Shown: positions 28,489 to 38,571, counted from the first letter of the stretch. The stretch is DNA of 64,000 nt from DATJHM01 sp035493895 (GCA_035493895.1 DATJHM010000261.1:1-64000), one strand, 5' to 3'. Program-made: numbers and translations. Notes: a model not told the origin generated them from the sequence alone.

Positions 28489-30204
28489 ATGAAATCTAGT
28501 AGACACTTTACTTTCGGTGTCCTGTCTACATTTCTCGGCCTGCTAGCGCTGCTGGTATCAGCCTGCGGGGGCAGTTCAGGAACCCCGGCATCGTCTACGC
28601 CATCGGCAGCGAAAGCAGCCCCAGCCGACCAGCAAGTATTTCGCTATCGTATAGTGAGCGACATTGGCACGTTCGATCCTGCTCTGGATCAAGATACGGA
28701 CTCTGCCGCAGCAATTCAGCTGGTCTTCACGGGTCTCGTTTCACAGACCAATGATTTAGAAGTCGTCCCTCAGCTGGCAGCAAGCTATAGTCTTTCTAGC
28801 GACAGACTTGAGTACACCTTCAAACTGAAGCCCAACCTGAAATTTAGCGACGGCAGCCCGCTTACTTCTCAGGACGTCGTCTATAGCCTCAATCGCACGA
28901 TTGATCCGAAAACCAAGTCTCCTGTCTCCAATTATTTATCGCTGATCAAGGATTACGATCAGCTTCAGGCAGGCAAAATACCCACGCTGATCGGTGATAG
29001 CCTCCTGGCTCCTGACCCAAACACTGTCGTCATCAAGCTTTCAAAACCCGCAGCGTATTTCTTAGAATCACTGACTTACCCAACCAGCTATGTGGTTGAG
29101 AAAAAGCTGATCGACACCTATGGAGCGCAGTGGACAGACCATCTCACTACTGGTGGTGGCGATGGTCCTTTCAAAGTACAGACATACTCTCATACCACAG
29201 GCATTACTTTCGTACCAAACCCGAATTACTATGGTGCTAAACCAAAACTGCAAAAGATCCAGTTCCTCATCTTCGATAGTGCCGATACAAACTACCAGGC
29301 GTATCAAGCCAAGCAGGTCGATATCACCATCGTCCCACCGCAGAACCTTGCCACGGCAAAGAGCATGCCAGGTTTTATCAACGTTCCGCAGTTGACGACG
29401 ATCTACTTCGCGCTGAACTACCTCACGAAGCCATTTGATAACATTCACATCCGCCAGGCTTTTGCCTTAGCGATTAACAAAGATCTGCTGGCACAGAGCA
29501 TCTACAAAGGCGCTTATACTGCCACGAACCATATCGTCCCTCAGGGCATGCCAGGCTATAATCCTGCCCTGACCGGTCCAGCTGGCTCAACTACTGCCGG
29601 TGATGCGGCAAAAGCCAAGCAACTCTTCCAGCAAGGATTGCAGGAGGAGGGCTACAAGAGCGTAGCCGATCTGCCCAAGCTCAACTTCACCTATTATGCC
29701 GCTGCTCAGTCAACCAAGCAATTTGTCACTGCGATTATCCAGATGTGGAACACCACATTAGGCATCAATGTGCAGCAACAAACGCTGGACTTCAACAAAC
29801 TCAGCGACCTTACTGACAGCTCGGCAAATAACCCCAAGGGCTTACAGATGTGGCGTGCTGCATGGGTTGCCGACTATCCTGATCCACAGGACTGGACCTC
29901 TCTTTTCTTCCAGAAAGGGGCAGACCAGAATAGCTTTAACTATGGTCAGAATAACAGCAGCACCGCTGCCGAACAGCAGCAAGTACAACAGCAACTTGCT
30001 GCCGCTGATGTGAACCCGGATAATACGGCACGTATGAAGGCGTACAACACGGCGGAGCAGGCGCTGGTCAATGACGTCGCCCTTATCCCCATATTCCAGG
30101 CCGCATCTCAGTACATCATCAACCCCAAGTTACATGGTCTGGTGATCAACGCAGAGGGATCGTTCCCACCTGATAGCTGGGCAAATGTCTACATGACAGC
30201 CTGA
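28489..30204 (+). CDS. ABC transporter substrate-binding lipoprotein (SBP_bac_5), paralog 3
   Basis: 571 residues; lipobox VSAC near residue 26. Blocks: IGTFDPALDQDTDSAAA, YTFKLKPNLKFSDGSPLTSQDV, IHIRQAFALAINKDLLA, WVADYPDPQDWTS. Closest to paralog 2 in the visible blocks. AGGAGAAG precedes the ATG. A TACAAT about 90 bp upstream with TTGAAA 19 bp before it could be its promoter (weak). Confidence 0.92.
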   Translation: MKSSRHFTFGVLSTFLGLLALLVSACGGSSGTPASSTPSAAKAAPADQQVFRYRIVSDIGTFDPALDQDTDSAAAIQLVFTGLVSQTNDLEVVPQLAASYSLSSDRLEYTFKLKPNLKFSDGSPLTSQDVVYSLNRTIDPKTKSPVSNYLSLIKDYDQLQAGKIPTLIGDSLLAPDPNTVVIKLSKPAAYFLESLTYPTSYVVEKKLIDTYGAQWTDHLTTGGGDGPFKVQTYSHTTGITFVPNPNYYGAKPKLQKIQFLIFDSADTNYQAYQAKQVDITIVPPQNLATAKSMPGFINVPQLTTIYFALNYLTKPFDNIHIRQAFALAINKDLLAQSIYKGAYTATNHIVPQGMPGYNPALTGPAGSTTAGDAAKAKQLFQQGLQEEGYKSVADLPKLNFTYYAAAQSTKQFVTAIIQMWNTTLGINVQQQTLDFNKLSDLTDSSANNPKGLQMWRAAWVADYPDPQDWTSLFFQKGADQNSFNYGQNNSSTAAEQQQVQQQLAAADVNPDNTARMKAYNTAEQALVNDVALIPIFQAASQYIINPKLHGLVINAEGSFPPDSWANVYMTA

Positions 30205-30210
30205 TCACAG

Positions 30211-30271
30211 AGCCCCATGCTACCCGGCATGAGGGCTGGAGTGAGGAGCAGCGCCTCTGGTGCTGCTCCTC
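30211..30271 (+). terminator. Two hairpins after receptor paralog 3
   Basis: First hairpin 30211-30237: AGCCC...GGGCT with ATGC/GCAT. Second 30243-30271: GAGGAGCAGC and GCTGCTCCTC form a perfect 10-bp stem around 9 nt. Only T-rich, not T-run, sequence follows. Confidence 0.55.
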
Positions 30272-30791
30272 CCATCTCTAACTTTCTCTACCCCTTCTAT
30301 TGGTTAGATTGCGCGCCAGATCCCCTTAGACAGAAGACAGCAGCGTTGCTAAGAGAGCAGACGAGCGAGTCTGGCAACATTCTCAAGAGATAAGCGTCCG
30401 GTGCCGATAAAGAGAAGCGAAAGGCTCTTTGGGAACTTTTAGGGTACAGCACTTGTGGTGGTTTCTTTTCTCAATGCAACACTTGCGTGCGGGAAGTGGA
30501 GGCTCTAGAGCATTCTACAGTGTCTCATTTCGCGCACAAGGATAGAGAATCTGTTAGCGAGATTAACTTGACAACATTCCGGGGGTCACATAGAATATTG
30601 AGAAATACGCCTCCGTAGCATAAGTTCACTACCCACTGAGAGCCTTTTTAAGATAGAGTGCCACTATCCAACAGGCTTTATCCAGAGAGTACAATGCATG
30701 AGAAAAAAGTTCGATCAAATGTAGAAATAGCCTTCTATCAGCTATTTCATCTTCACTTGCAACCTATACGCAAAGGAGTAGGGGGTACACT
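30272..30791. other. 520-bp leader and promoter region of the permease operon
   Basis: No gene. It holds the promoter called at 30568 and a leader of roughly 190 nt. I see no known riboswitch in the leader. Confidence 0.5.
30568..30596 (+). promoter_or_regulatory. Sigma-70-type promoter of the peptide ABC permease operon
   Basis: TTGACA, exact, at 30568; spacer 17 bp; TAGAAT at 30591. It is about 195 bp before the first permease gene. Confidence 0.75.
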
Positions 30792-31751
30792 ATGATTCAG
30801 TTCCTGACGAAACGATTCATCGGGCTGATTTTTGTTATCCTGGGTGTCACCTTCATTACATTCATCATGGGATACTTTGCGCCGGGCAATCCGATCCGCG
30901 CAATGATGGGTGATCATTACAACCGGGTGCTTGAAGCGCAGCTTCGTCACGCTTATGGACTTGACCTTCCCTGGTATCAGCAGTATTACAACTTCCTGAT
31001 GCACCTGGTCAGGTTCGATTTTGGGACCTCGTTCAAATACGCGAACAGGCCTGTCTGGGATATCTTGAAAGACGGCGTGCCGATCTCGGCAGAGCTCTCG
31101 CTCTGGGCATTGATCTTGCAGGTCGTCATTGGCGTACCACTGGGTATCTTCTCCGCTTTGAAGGCCAATACCTGGGTTGATACGCTGAACATGACGGTCG
31201 CGCTCGTCATCTACGCGATCCCGGTCTTTATTCTCGCCGTCACAGCCCAGCTCATTATCGTCTGGCTCGATAAAGCAACGGGCGGGAGCTGGCCCGTCTC
31301 TCAATGGGGAACTCCCTGGGCTTATAGCTGGGATGATCTCCAATACAAGATCGTTCCCATCATTGTCTATGCGGCCGCTGGCCTCGCTTATTTCGCACGC
31401 CTTGCCAGAACGAGCATGCTTGAAGTACTGCGTCAGGACTACGTTCGTACCGCAAGGGCAAAAGGTCTTCACGAACGCGTTGTTATTTATCGGCATGCTC
31501 TGCGCAATGCAATGATTCCGCTGGTGACCGTGATTGGTCTCTCTATTGGTTTCCTGGTCACCGGAGCATTCTTTATTGAGTACATCTTCTCCATTCCTGG
31601 CATCGCGAAAATTACACTTGACTCCATTAATAATCTGGACTACCCCGTCATCCAGGGTACAACCGTGCTGCTGGCCGTGGGAGTGGTTTTCGGGAATCTG
31701 ATTTCGGACTTGCTGTACACAGTTGTCGATCCACGCATTAAGACGGAATAG
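30792..31751 (+). CDS. Peptide/nickel-type ABC permease, DppB-like
   Basis: 319 residues, about six membrane segments. The opening MIQFLTKRFIGLIFVILGVTF and the EAA loop ARLARTSMLEVLRQDYVRTARAKGL are typical of the DppB/OppB subunit, which binds the ATPases. Ends with PVIQGTTVLLAVGVVFGNLISDLLYTVVDPRIK, a family end. AAAGGAG precedes the start. First gene of a four-gene operon. Confidence 0.94.
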   Translation: MIQFLTKRFIGLIFVILGVTFITFIMGYFAPGNPIRAMMGDHYNRVLEAQLRHAYGLDLPWYQQYYNFLMHLVRFDFGTSFKYANRPVWDILKDGVPISAELSLWALILQVVIGVPLGIFSALKANTWVDTLNMTVALVIYAIPVFILAVTAQLIIVWLDKATGGSWPVSQWGTPWAYSWDDLQYKIVPIIVYAAAGLAYFARLARTSMLEVLRQDYVRTARAKGLHERVVIYRHALRNAMIPLVTVIGLSIGFLVTGAFFIEYIFSIPGIAKITLDSINNLDYPVIQGTTVLLAVGVVFGNLISDLLYTVVDPRIKTE

Positions 31752-31766
31752 GAGACGAACTCAGGT

Positions 31767-32861
31767 ATGGAAATGAAAGAAAACAGATCAGAAATTGCTG
31801 CTCCTAATGTGATACTGCCAGACACAAATACGATTCCTATAACAGAAGATTGGCAGAGTGAAAAAGTTCCGCTGAATGATATAGGGCAAACAAAAGAGCC
31901 GAAAAAATCACCAACTCCCTTTCAGGATTCGCTGCGCCGTTTCTCGCGCGATAAACGAGCGATGGCCAGTCTGGTTGTTATTGTTCTTTTTGTGTTGATC
32001 GCCATTGTGGGGCCACCCATCTATCAGCATATTGGTAGCGTCTATAATAGCCCTCTCAATGGAAAAATTCCTTCGACCACCTATCACAATTTCTCACACC
32101 AGGAGCTCCTGCGCCAGGATGAGGGGCCGTCCGCACAGTACTGGCTCGGCACGGATGATCTGGGACGAGATCTCCTGGCCCGTCTGATGCAGGGCATGCT
32201 CATCTCTCTCTCCGTCGCGATCATGGTGGAAATTGTCGATATCTCGCTTGGCATCTTTGTTGGTGTTCTCGCAGGCTACTACGGTGGCTGGATCGATCAA
32301 CTCCTTGCGCGCTTCACGGATATCATGTTCGCCTTCCCTGGCCTGCTGTTCGTCATTCTGCTGACCGGTATCTTCGGCACAAACGTCGACACCGTGCTCG
32401 CAAATGTGCCCATTATTGGGCCAAACGGGAATGCACGTCTGCTGCTCGTCTCACTCGCGCTGGCGATCACCGTCTGGCCGTTAATGGCCCGTTATGTACG
32501 TGGACAAACGTTGCAATTAAAAGAACAACAGTTTGTCGAAGCCGCACGCACCTCCGGCACCAGCGATTTTCGCATCATTACGCGCCACATCATACCGAAT
32601 CTGTTCAGCATTGTGGTCATTGCCTCAACTTTGAATATTGCGGGAACGATCATCGGTGAGGCTGGCATCAGTCTGCTGGGTCTGGGCGTGCAACCTCCAG
32701 GTTCGAGCATCGGCCTGATGATCTCTGACGCTCTGACGTTGCTAGATACACACCCGTGGGAGGCGATTCTCCCCTCGGCAGTCCTGGCAATTATCGTGGT
32801 GTCCTTCTCCTTCATCGGTGATGGTTTGCGTGACGCCTTTGATCCTCGTGCAAAAGACTAG
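31767..32861 (+). CDS. Peptide/nickel-type ABC permease, DppC-like
   Basis: 364 residues. A cytoplasmic N-terminus of about 60 residues is followed by the first helix (MASLVVIVLFVLIAIVGPP). Family block YWLGTDDLGRDLLARLMQG and EAA loop VEAARTSGTSDFRIITRHI. Ends FSFIGDGLRDAFDPRAKD as usual. Partner of the DppB-like gene 15 bp upstream. Confidence 0.94.
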   Translation: MEMKENRSEIAAPNVILPDTNTIPITEDWQSEKVPLNDIGQTKEPKKSPTPFQDSLRRFSRDKRAMASLVVIVLFVLIAIVGPPIYQHIGSVYNSPLNGKIPSTTYHNFSHQELLRQDEGPSAQYWLGTDDLGRDLLARLMQGMLISLSVAIMVEIVDISLGIFVGVLAGYYGGWIDQLLARFTDIMFAFPGLLFVILLTGIFGTNVDTVLANVPIIGPNGNARLLLVSLALAITVWPLMARYVRGQTLQLKEQQFVEAARTSGTSDFRIITRHIIPNLFSIVVIASTLNIAGTIIGEAGISLLGLGVQPPGSSIGLMISDALTLLDTHPWEAILPSAVLAIIVVSFSFIGDGLRDAFDPRAKD

Positions 32862-32885
32862 AAACAGAAAGCGGAGAAAAAGACG

Positions 32886-33863
32886 ATGGCAGAAAATCTG
32901 CTGGAAGTAAATAATTTAAAAACCTACTTCTATTCACGTAACGGAGTAATCAAAGCGGTTGATGACGTTTCCTTCACGATCAAGGCAGGTGAAACGCTGG
33001 GCGTTGTTGGAGAAAGTGGTTGCGGCAAAAGCGTCACGGCCCTCTCGGTGATTCGTCTGATTGCCACCCCACCCGGAAAAATTGTAGGAGGCGAAATCAA
33101 ATTTGAGGGCGAAGATATTCTGGAGAAAAGCAATGATGAGCTCTCAGATATACGCGGTAGCAAAATCTCAATGATCTTCCAGGATCCCATGACCTCGCTG
33201 AATCCTGTCCTTACGATTGGCTATCAGATCGCCGAGACGGTCAAACGGCACCGCAAAGATGTCTCGAATGATCAGGCGTGGAAGCGCGCCATTGAGATGC
33301 TCGATCTGGTACGCATTCCTGATGCGAAACGCCGCGCCAAAAGCTATCCGCACGAATTCAGTGGTGGCATGCGTCAGCGCGTCATGATCGCGATTGCGCT
33401 CGCCTGTAATCCACAGTTGCTGATCGCCGACGAGCCAACGACGGCCCTGGACGTCACAATTCAGGCGCAGGTACTTGAGCTGATGAAAGGTCTGTCTCAG
33501 GAGTTCGGTACCGCCGTGATGCTGATCACCCATGATCTGGGCGTCGTTGCCGGTACCTGCCAGTTCGTCAACGTGATGTATGCGGGCCACATCGTGGAAT
33601 CTGCCCCCGTCAAGCAGATCTTCGAAACACCTGCTCACCCCTATACTGTCGGCCTGCTTCAGTCCATTCCTCGCGTCGATAGTCTGCGAGGCTCTCGTCT
33701 TAATCCCATCGGCGGCCAGCCACCCGACCTGCTCAATCCTCCCAAGGGGTGTCCCTATGCTCCGCGCTGCCCCAAAAAGCAGAATCGCTGCCTGGAGGAA
33801 CGGCCTGAATTGATGTCAGTCGACCGTGGGAAACAAATGGCGGCGTGTTTCTATCCAAACTAG
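32886..33863 (+). CDS. Peptide ABC transporter ATPase, DppD-like
   Basis: 325 residues. Walker A GESGCGKSVTA, signature FSGGMRQRVMIA, Walker B LLIADEPTTALD, H-loop ITHDLGVV. The C-terminal oligopeptide motif NPPKGCPYAPRCPKKQNRC has four Cys, as in Dpp/Opp ATPases that carry an iron-sulfur cluster. 24 bp after the permease. Confidence 0.95.
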   Translation: MAENLLEVNNLKTYFYSRNGVIKAVDDVSFTIKAGETLGVVGESGCGKSVTALSVIRLIATPPGKIVGGEIKFEGEDILEKSNDELSDIRGSKISMIFQDPMTSLNPVLTIGYQIAETVKRHRKDVSNDQAWKRAIEMLDLVRIPDAKRRAKSYPHEFSGGMRQRVMIAIALACNPQLLIADEPTTALDVTIQAQVLELMKGLSQEFGTAVMLITHDLGVVAGTCQFVNVMYAGHIVESAPVKQIFETPAHPYTVGLLQSIPRVDSLRGSRLNPIGGQPPDLLNPPKGCPYAPRCPKKQNRCLEERPELMSVDRGKQMAACFYPN

Positions 33864-33970
33864 TTTTTCCTCCCCTCACGCGGGTCGAGCAAGCATACAG
33901 GCCAACCGGGGGGAAATAGGAACAGGACCGTTAGAGGTCAAAGTGAAGCGCACCAGGAAGAGAGAAAAAG

Positions 33971-34975
33971 ATGGTACAAAATATAGAAACAGCAGATGCC
34001 ACCGGGACAACGCTCGTCGATGTCAAGGGTCTCAAAGTACATTTTCCCATTAAGGGAGGGATACTGGGACGCACGGTTGCGCATGTGAAAGCGGTCGATG
34101 GCGTGGATCTTTTTGTGCGGAAGGGAGAGACGCTGGGACTGGTGGGAGAAAGCGGCTGTGGCAAATCAACCACCGGGCGAGCCATATTGCAGTTGATTAA
34201 GCCAACTGCTGGCTCCGTCAGCTTAGCCGGAACTGAGCTGACCAAACTCGCCCCAAACGAGGTTCGCCGCAAACGAGCCGATATGCAGATGGTCTTCCAG
34301 GACCCCTATAGCTCGCTCGATCCTCGTTATACGGTTGGGCAGATTATCTCGGAGCCACTGGAGAACTTTCATCGTGGAAATCCAAAGGAGATTCGCGATG
34401 AAGTATCCAATCTGATGGAAGTGGTGGGTATCAATCCCTACTACATCAACCGCTTCGCCCACGAATTCAGTGGTGGCCAGCGCCAGCGTATTGGTATCGC
34501 ACGCGCACTGGCGCTCAAGCCATCGTTTGTCGTGGCAGACGAGCCGGTATCGGCCCTGGACGTCTCCATTCAGGCGCAGATACTGAATCTCTTACAGGAT
34601 CTACAGGGCAAATTTGGCCTGACATATCTGTTCGTGGCGCACAACCTTTCAGTGGTCAAACATATCAGTAACCGCGTAGCAGTGATGTATCTCGGGCGCG
34701 TGGTTGAGCTGGCAAAAAGCGAATCGCTCTACGAGACACCGCTCCACCCGTATACGCAAGCGCTGCTCTCGGCTATTCCCGTACCCGATCCAGAGGTTGA
34801 GTCACGACGCAAACGCATCATCCTGGAAGGTGACGTGCCCAGTCCGGTCAATCCGCCAAGCGGGTGCAACTTCCATCCACGCTGCTGGAAAGCGCAGGAT
34901 ATTTGCCGAGAGGTTATCCCTGTCCTGGAACCGAAACAGGGTAATCACTTTGCAGCCTGCCATTTTCCTGGCTAA
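33971..34975 (+). CDS. Peptide ABC transporter ATPase, DppF-like
   Basis: 334 residues. Walker A GESGCGKSTTG, signature FSGGQRQRIGIA, Walker B FVVADEPVSALD, C-terminal NPPSGCNFHPRCWKAQDIC. The start follows AGGAAGAG. 107 bp after the DppD-like gene. Last gene of the operon; a good terminator follows. Confidence 0.95.
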   Translation: MVQNIETADATGTTLVDVKGLKVHFPIKGGILGRTVAHVKAVDGVDLFVRKGETLGLVGESGCGKSTTGRAILQLIKPTAGSVSLAGTELTKLAPNEVRRKRADMQMVFQDPYSSLDPRYTVGQIISEPLENFHRGNPKEIRDEVSNLMEVVGINPYYINRFAHEFSGGQRQRIGIARALALKPSFVVADEPVSALDVSIQAQILNLLQDLQGKFGLTYLFVAHNLSVVKHISNRVAVMYLGRVVELAKSESLYETPLHPYTQALLSAIPVPDPEVESRRKRIILEGDVPSPVNPPSGCNFHPRCWKAQDICREVIPVLEPKQGNHFAACHFPG

Positions 34976-34998
34976 GCAGAGAAGTACCACACAGAAGC

Positions 34999-35028
34999 GG
35001 GGATACGGCATGCCGCATCCCCACTTTT
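34999..35028 (+). terminator. Intrinsic terminator of the permease operon
   Basis: GGGGAT pairs with ATCCCC and inside it CGGCATGCCG is self-complementary; ACTTTTCTATT follows the stem. Confidence 0.75.
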
Positions 35029-35411
35029 CTATTACCCACCATTTCGCATACATCGGTTTGCCTGACCTCATTTTCCATACTGATCAATCCGTCAGGGCAA
35101 ATCATAACTTTTACGCATTGTTTTGATAACATAATGTTATTATATTTATAGAATCTTGTATTAAAAATATATTTTTGCGCAATATATTGACTCATTTGAC
35201 TTTACTCCACTGATGAGGATACTATTATACACGAAAGGAAATAGTGGCCAGATACAGTCACTACCGACTTTCAAGTAGAAGATGCTCTGTAACAGGCCGC
35301 ATTTTTGTCATCGTATCAAGAGCAGCGTATAGCGCAGTGACCAGCATACGTATGCGGTAAAGGCTATTTTTGTCAGGCATGTGCAGGGCATACATAGAGG
35401 AGTTCATCATA
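35029..35411. other. AT-rich promoter region of receptor paralog 4
   Basis: No gene. Markedly AT-rich around 35120-35180, followed by the promoter called at 35196. Confidence 0.5.
35196..35225 (+). promoter_or_regulatory. Likely promoter of receptor paralog 4
   Basis: TTGACT, spacer 18 bp, TACTAT, downstream of a strongly AT-rich stretch and about 190 bp before the gene. Confidence 0.5.
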
Positions 35412-37136
35412 ATGACATCGGGCAAGAGGACCTTTCCTCAGTTCTTATCCGGAAGTGCTATTTTACTTTTACTGCTTCTTTCCGCTTGTAGTCAAGCAGT
35501 ACAACCCCAAAACGCGACAAATACTGCAAAGCAGGTTTTTGTCTACCCAGAGCAAGCTTCGACAATTGACGCATCAGAGTTTGATCCCGCATTTGCGGGT
35601 GGGCCAATCGGGCCCAATCTGGTCTACACAGGATTGGTCGAGTTGGATGAAAACAACCAGTTAATTGATCAGCTGGCACAATCCCATAGCCTGGCAGCCG
35701 ATGGCGTCACCTGGACCTTTAAATTGCGGCCCAACCTCACCTTCAGCGACGGATCGCCATTAACATCCGAAGACGTTATTTACAGCATCAATCGTACTTT
35801 ACAACCGGCTACGAAGTCGCCCTATGGTCCGACGTACCTCAGTCTGATTAAAGATGAGGACAAGCTGCAAAAGGGACAGATCAAGACCCTCATCAATGAC
35901 AGCCTGCTTGCTCCGGATCCGCAGACAGTCGTCATCATCACCAGCCATCCAGCAGCCTATTTTCTACAGACGCTGACCTACACCTCTTCTTTTACCGTGA
36001 ATGAGAAGCTGGCAGAAAAATATGGCAATCAGCTCTACCTCCATTTGAACGAAGGAGTAGGGGCGGGCCCATTTGTCGTTTCGCAGGTCACAAGTCAGAA
36101 GATTACGTTTGCGCCCAACCCGCATTATTATGGTCCCAAACCACGGCTCAACAAGCTCGTCATAGTGGCATATTCAGATCTGAACAACATGTATAATGCC
36201 TACAAGGCGGGCCAATTGAGCTACTCGAAAGTTCCCTCGCCCGACGTCGCAGCGGCGGGATCGCTCCCTGACAATCAGTTCCATCTGGTACCTATCCTGG
36301 GTATTTCCTATATTACGATGAACTACCAGATAAAGCCCTTCGACAACATCAAAGTTCGTCAGGCCTTCGATCTCGCGTTGAACAAGCAGCTCATTGCGCA
36401 AAGTGCATTCCACAACACCGTTATCCCAAGCAACCATATCATCCCGCAAGGCATGCCCGGTTACAATGCCAATCTCCAGGGGCCAGCGGGCGTCAACAGC
36501 CTGTCGGGTGATCAGGCAAAAGCCAAACAGCTCTTTGAGCAGGGATTGCAAGAAGACGGCCTGACACGCGCGAAATTGCCGAACATCACCATCGCCGTCC
36601 CGGATTCATTGCCCGAGGATGCGCATGCGCTCCAGGTCGCACAACAGATGTGGCAAACGGTGCTGGGCGTGAAAGTGGCAATCAACGACATGGGCGACTC
36701 GGAGTTCCAGAAAGAAACTGCGGCTACCACCAATAATCCGAAGGGATTAATGATGTGGGATACCTATTGGAAAGCGGATTATCCCGATCCACAGGACTGG
36801 CTCACGCTGCTTTTCGAGCCTGGCTCGTACTTTAATAACGAAAACTATGCTTTAAACCACTCCGCAGAGGTCGCAGAGCAGAAGCAAAACTTTGCCGCGA
36901 TGCAAAAAGCGGATACCACAATGCAGCAGGATCAGCGTATCCAGCAATACAATGTCACCGAGCAACAGGTCGTCAACGACGTTGCCTGGATACCATTGTA
37001 TCAAATGCAGACGCCGAAAGTGATCAAGCCCTGCGTCAAGAATTATCCATACCAGGCACCATTCCTCCCCGCACCGAACCATTGGAACAACATCTACATT
37101 GACAGTGGTAGTTGTATCAATGCCAATGCTGGATAA
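35412..37136 (+). CDS. ABC transporter substrate-binding lipoprotein (SBP_bac_5), paralog 4
   Basis: 574 residues; lipobox LSAC near residue 27. Blocks: DASEFDPAFAGGPIGPN, WTFKLRPNLTFSDGSPLTSEDV, IKVRQAFDLALNKQLIA, WKADYPDPQDWLT. It is the most divergent of the four and stands behind the permease operon with its own promoter. Two extra Cys near the C-terminus (KPCVKNY, SGSCINAN) could form a disulfide. ATG 35412 follows AGAGGAG by 9 nt; an upstream in-frame start lacks one. Confidence 0.92.
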   Translation: MTSGKRTFPQFLSGSAILLLLLLSACSQAVQPQNATNTAKQVFVYPEQASTIDASEFDPAFAGGPIGPNLVYTGLVELDENNQLIDQLAQSHSLAADGVTWTFKLRPNLTFSDGSPLTSEDVIYSINRTLQPATKSPYGPTYLSLIKDEDKLQKGQIKTLINDSLLAPDPQTVVIITSHPAAYFLQTLTYTSSFTVNEKLAEKYGNQLYLHLNEGVGAGPFVVSQVTSQKITFAPNPHYYGPKPRLNKLVIVAYSDLNNMYNAYKAGQLSYSKVPSPDVAAAGSLPDNQFHLVPILGISYITMNYQIKPFDNIKVRQAFDLALNKQLIAQSAFHNTVIPSNHIIPQGMPGYNANLQGPAGVNSLSGDQAKAKQLFEQGLQEDGLTRAKLPNITIAVPDSLPEDAHALQVAQQMWQTVLGVKVAINDMGDSEFQKETAATTNNPKGLMMWDTYWKADYPDPQDWLTLLFEPGSYFNNENYALNHSAEVAEQKQNFAAMQKADTTMQQDQRIQQYNVTEQQVVNDVAWIPLYQMQTPKVIKPCVKNYPYQAPFLPAPNHWNNIYIDSGSCINANAG

Positions 37137-37194
37137 CAAACGCGCCTGAGATCGACCTGTATCCGATCGACGTAACAAGGAGCGCTCTACCAGA

Positions 37195-37650
37195 CTACAT
37201 GCTGGTATGGCGTTCCAGGCGTTTAATGCGCGCGAGAAGACGGATACGGGCCTGGAGATGGTAGGCATCGAAGGGCTTCACGACATAATCATCGGCCCCG
37301 GCATGAAAGCCCGCGACTTTATCCTGGAGCGTCGTCAGGGAAGTTAAAAGCATAATGGGGAGATGGCGCAGAGAGGAATCGCTTCGCACATAACCGCAAA
37401 GATCCAGACCGCTTTCCTGTTGAGAACCGAGCAGGATCTCAGAGATCAGAACATCTGGCATCGCTGTATTCAAGGCAATGCGAGCTTCATTTACAGAAGA
37501 GGCACAGGCAACGGAAAAGCCGCTTCCCAGAGCGATCTGCACCTTATCACACGCATTGAGGTCACCATCGACAAAGAGTATCTGCAACTTTTTTAAGGCC
37601 TGTTGTTCGCGCCCACTGCGCATTCCCTGAGAGCTTGATATGTTGCGCAC
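37195..37650 (-). CDS. Single-domain response regulator with Glu at the phospho-acceptor site
   Basis: 151 residues, only a receiver domain: ILFVDGDLNACDKV, then the beta-3 segment PDVLISEILLG where the phospho-acceptor Asp is replaced by Glu, then LLTSLTTLQDKVAGF with Thr/Ser, and DDYVVKPFDAYHL with the Lys. Glu may mimic the phosphorylated form (inference). GTG 37650 follows GAGGAGAAGGG. Convergent with receptor paralog 4; 103 bp downstream of another receiver gene on the same strand. Confidence 0.88.
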   Translation of the reverse strand: MRNISSSQGMRSGREQQALKKLQILFVDGDLNACDKVQIALGSGFSVACASSVNEARIALNTAMPDVLISEILLGSQQESGLDLCGYVRSDSSLRHLPIMLLTSLTTLQDKVAGFHAGADDYVVKPFDAYHLQARIRLLARIKRLERHTSM

Positions 37651-37752
37651 ACCCTTCTCCTCATACGACTCAGTAGAGAAAGCACCGCCCCTCGTCAGGC
37701 AAACGCCTGTCATGCGGGTAGCAGGCCTGTGGCGGCTCAGGCTCGTCCTTTG

Positions 37753-38181
37753 CTAGTCTCGTTCCGCCTGGGTCTGGACCCAGTAATCGGTTCTCTGCTG
37801 CCGTTCCGCAGGAGTGAGAGTGAGCACGCGCTCAATGGCATCATTTAAAGCAGTTGGTTTGAAAGGTTTGGTCAGGTACTCATCCGCCCCCGAGAGCAGG
37901 CCGGTCATGAGATCTTCCTCACGGGTCATAGCGCTCAAGATGATTAGAGGGATATCGGCCGTGCGTATATCGCCGCGGAGACAGCGTACCAATTGATACC
38001 CATCCATTTTTGGCATTTTCACATCTATGATCACGCAATCGGGTTGTTCTGCGAAGATACTTTCCAGACCCTGTATACCGTCATATGCAACGACGACTCG
38101 ATAGGCCCCCTGTAGTTTCACCGCATATTTGATTAACTCTACAATAGTGGGGTTGTCATCGATAACCAATACCTTCTTCAT
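37753..38181 (-). CDS. Single-domain response regulator
   Basis: 142 residues, a complete receiver: VLVIDDNPTIVELI, phospho-acceptor in CVIIDVKMPKMDGYQLV, LSAMTREEDLMTGL, DEYLTKPFKPTAL. No output domain. ATG 38181 (MKKVLVIDD) follows AAGGAG by 6 nt; an upstream in-frame start is not preferred. Probably co-transcribed with the Glu-bearing receiver. Confidence 0.93.
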   Translation of the reverse strand: MKKVLVIDDNPTIVELIKYAVKLQGAYRVVVAYDGIQGLESIFAEQPDCVIIDVKMPKMDGYQLVRCLRGDIRTADIPLIILSAMTREEDLMTGLLSGADEYLTKPFKPTALNDAIERVLTLTPAERQQRTDYWVQTQAERD

Positions 38182-38571
38182 CCAAGACTCCTTCGTGGAA
38201 CCCTGGCTTCTTCCTATTCGTCCTATAAATAGAGAAAAAACAAAGGCGCTCAGTTCAGCACCCACCTCACTTCGCTATGAGCGGTGCTGGCTGCATTTCC
38301 ACGCGCTATAGCAAGCCCCATGTGAGGCTCTGCACAATGTACTGGTTACATCTCTTACATGGATACCGCATGTTTGCATTGTAACACAGTTACGTGTTCC
38401 TGCCAACTCATTTTTCTTCAGTACCATTACCATGCTAACTCGATTCTCGCTTTTAGCGCAATGGTCATTCTCTCCTTATTTTTCACCATTTTCTCACATA
38501 GAGACCGATGAGCTCTATAATGAGGGAAAAAGCGAAAAATGCGATCACTTTTCCCCTCGACGCACAGAGGC
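38182..38571. other. Intergenic region, nothing recognised
   Basis: Upstream of the receiver gene and downstream of the ABC-FHA gene, both on the minus strand. No hairpin with T-run or promoter could be supported. Confidence 0.4.
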
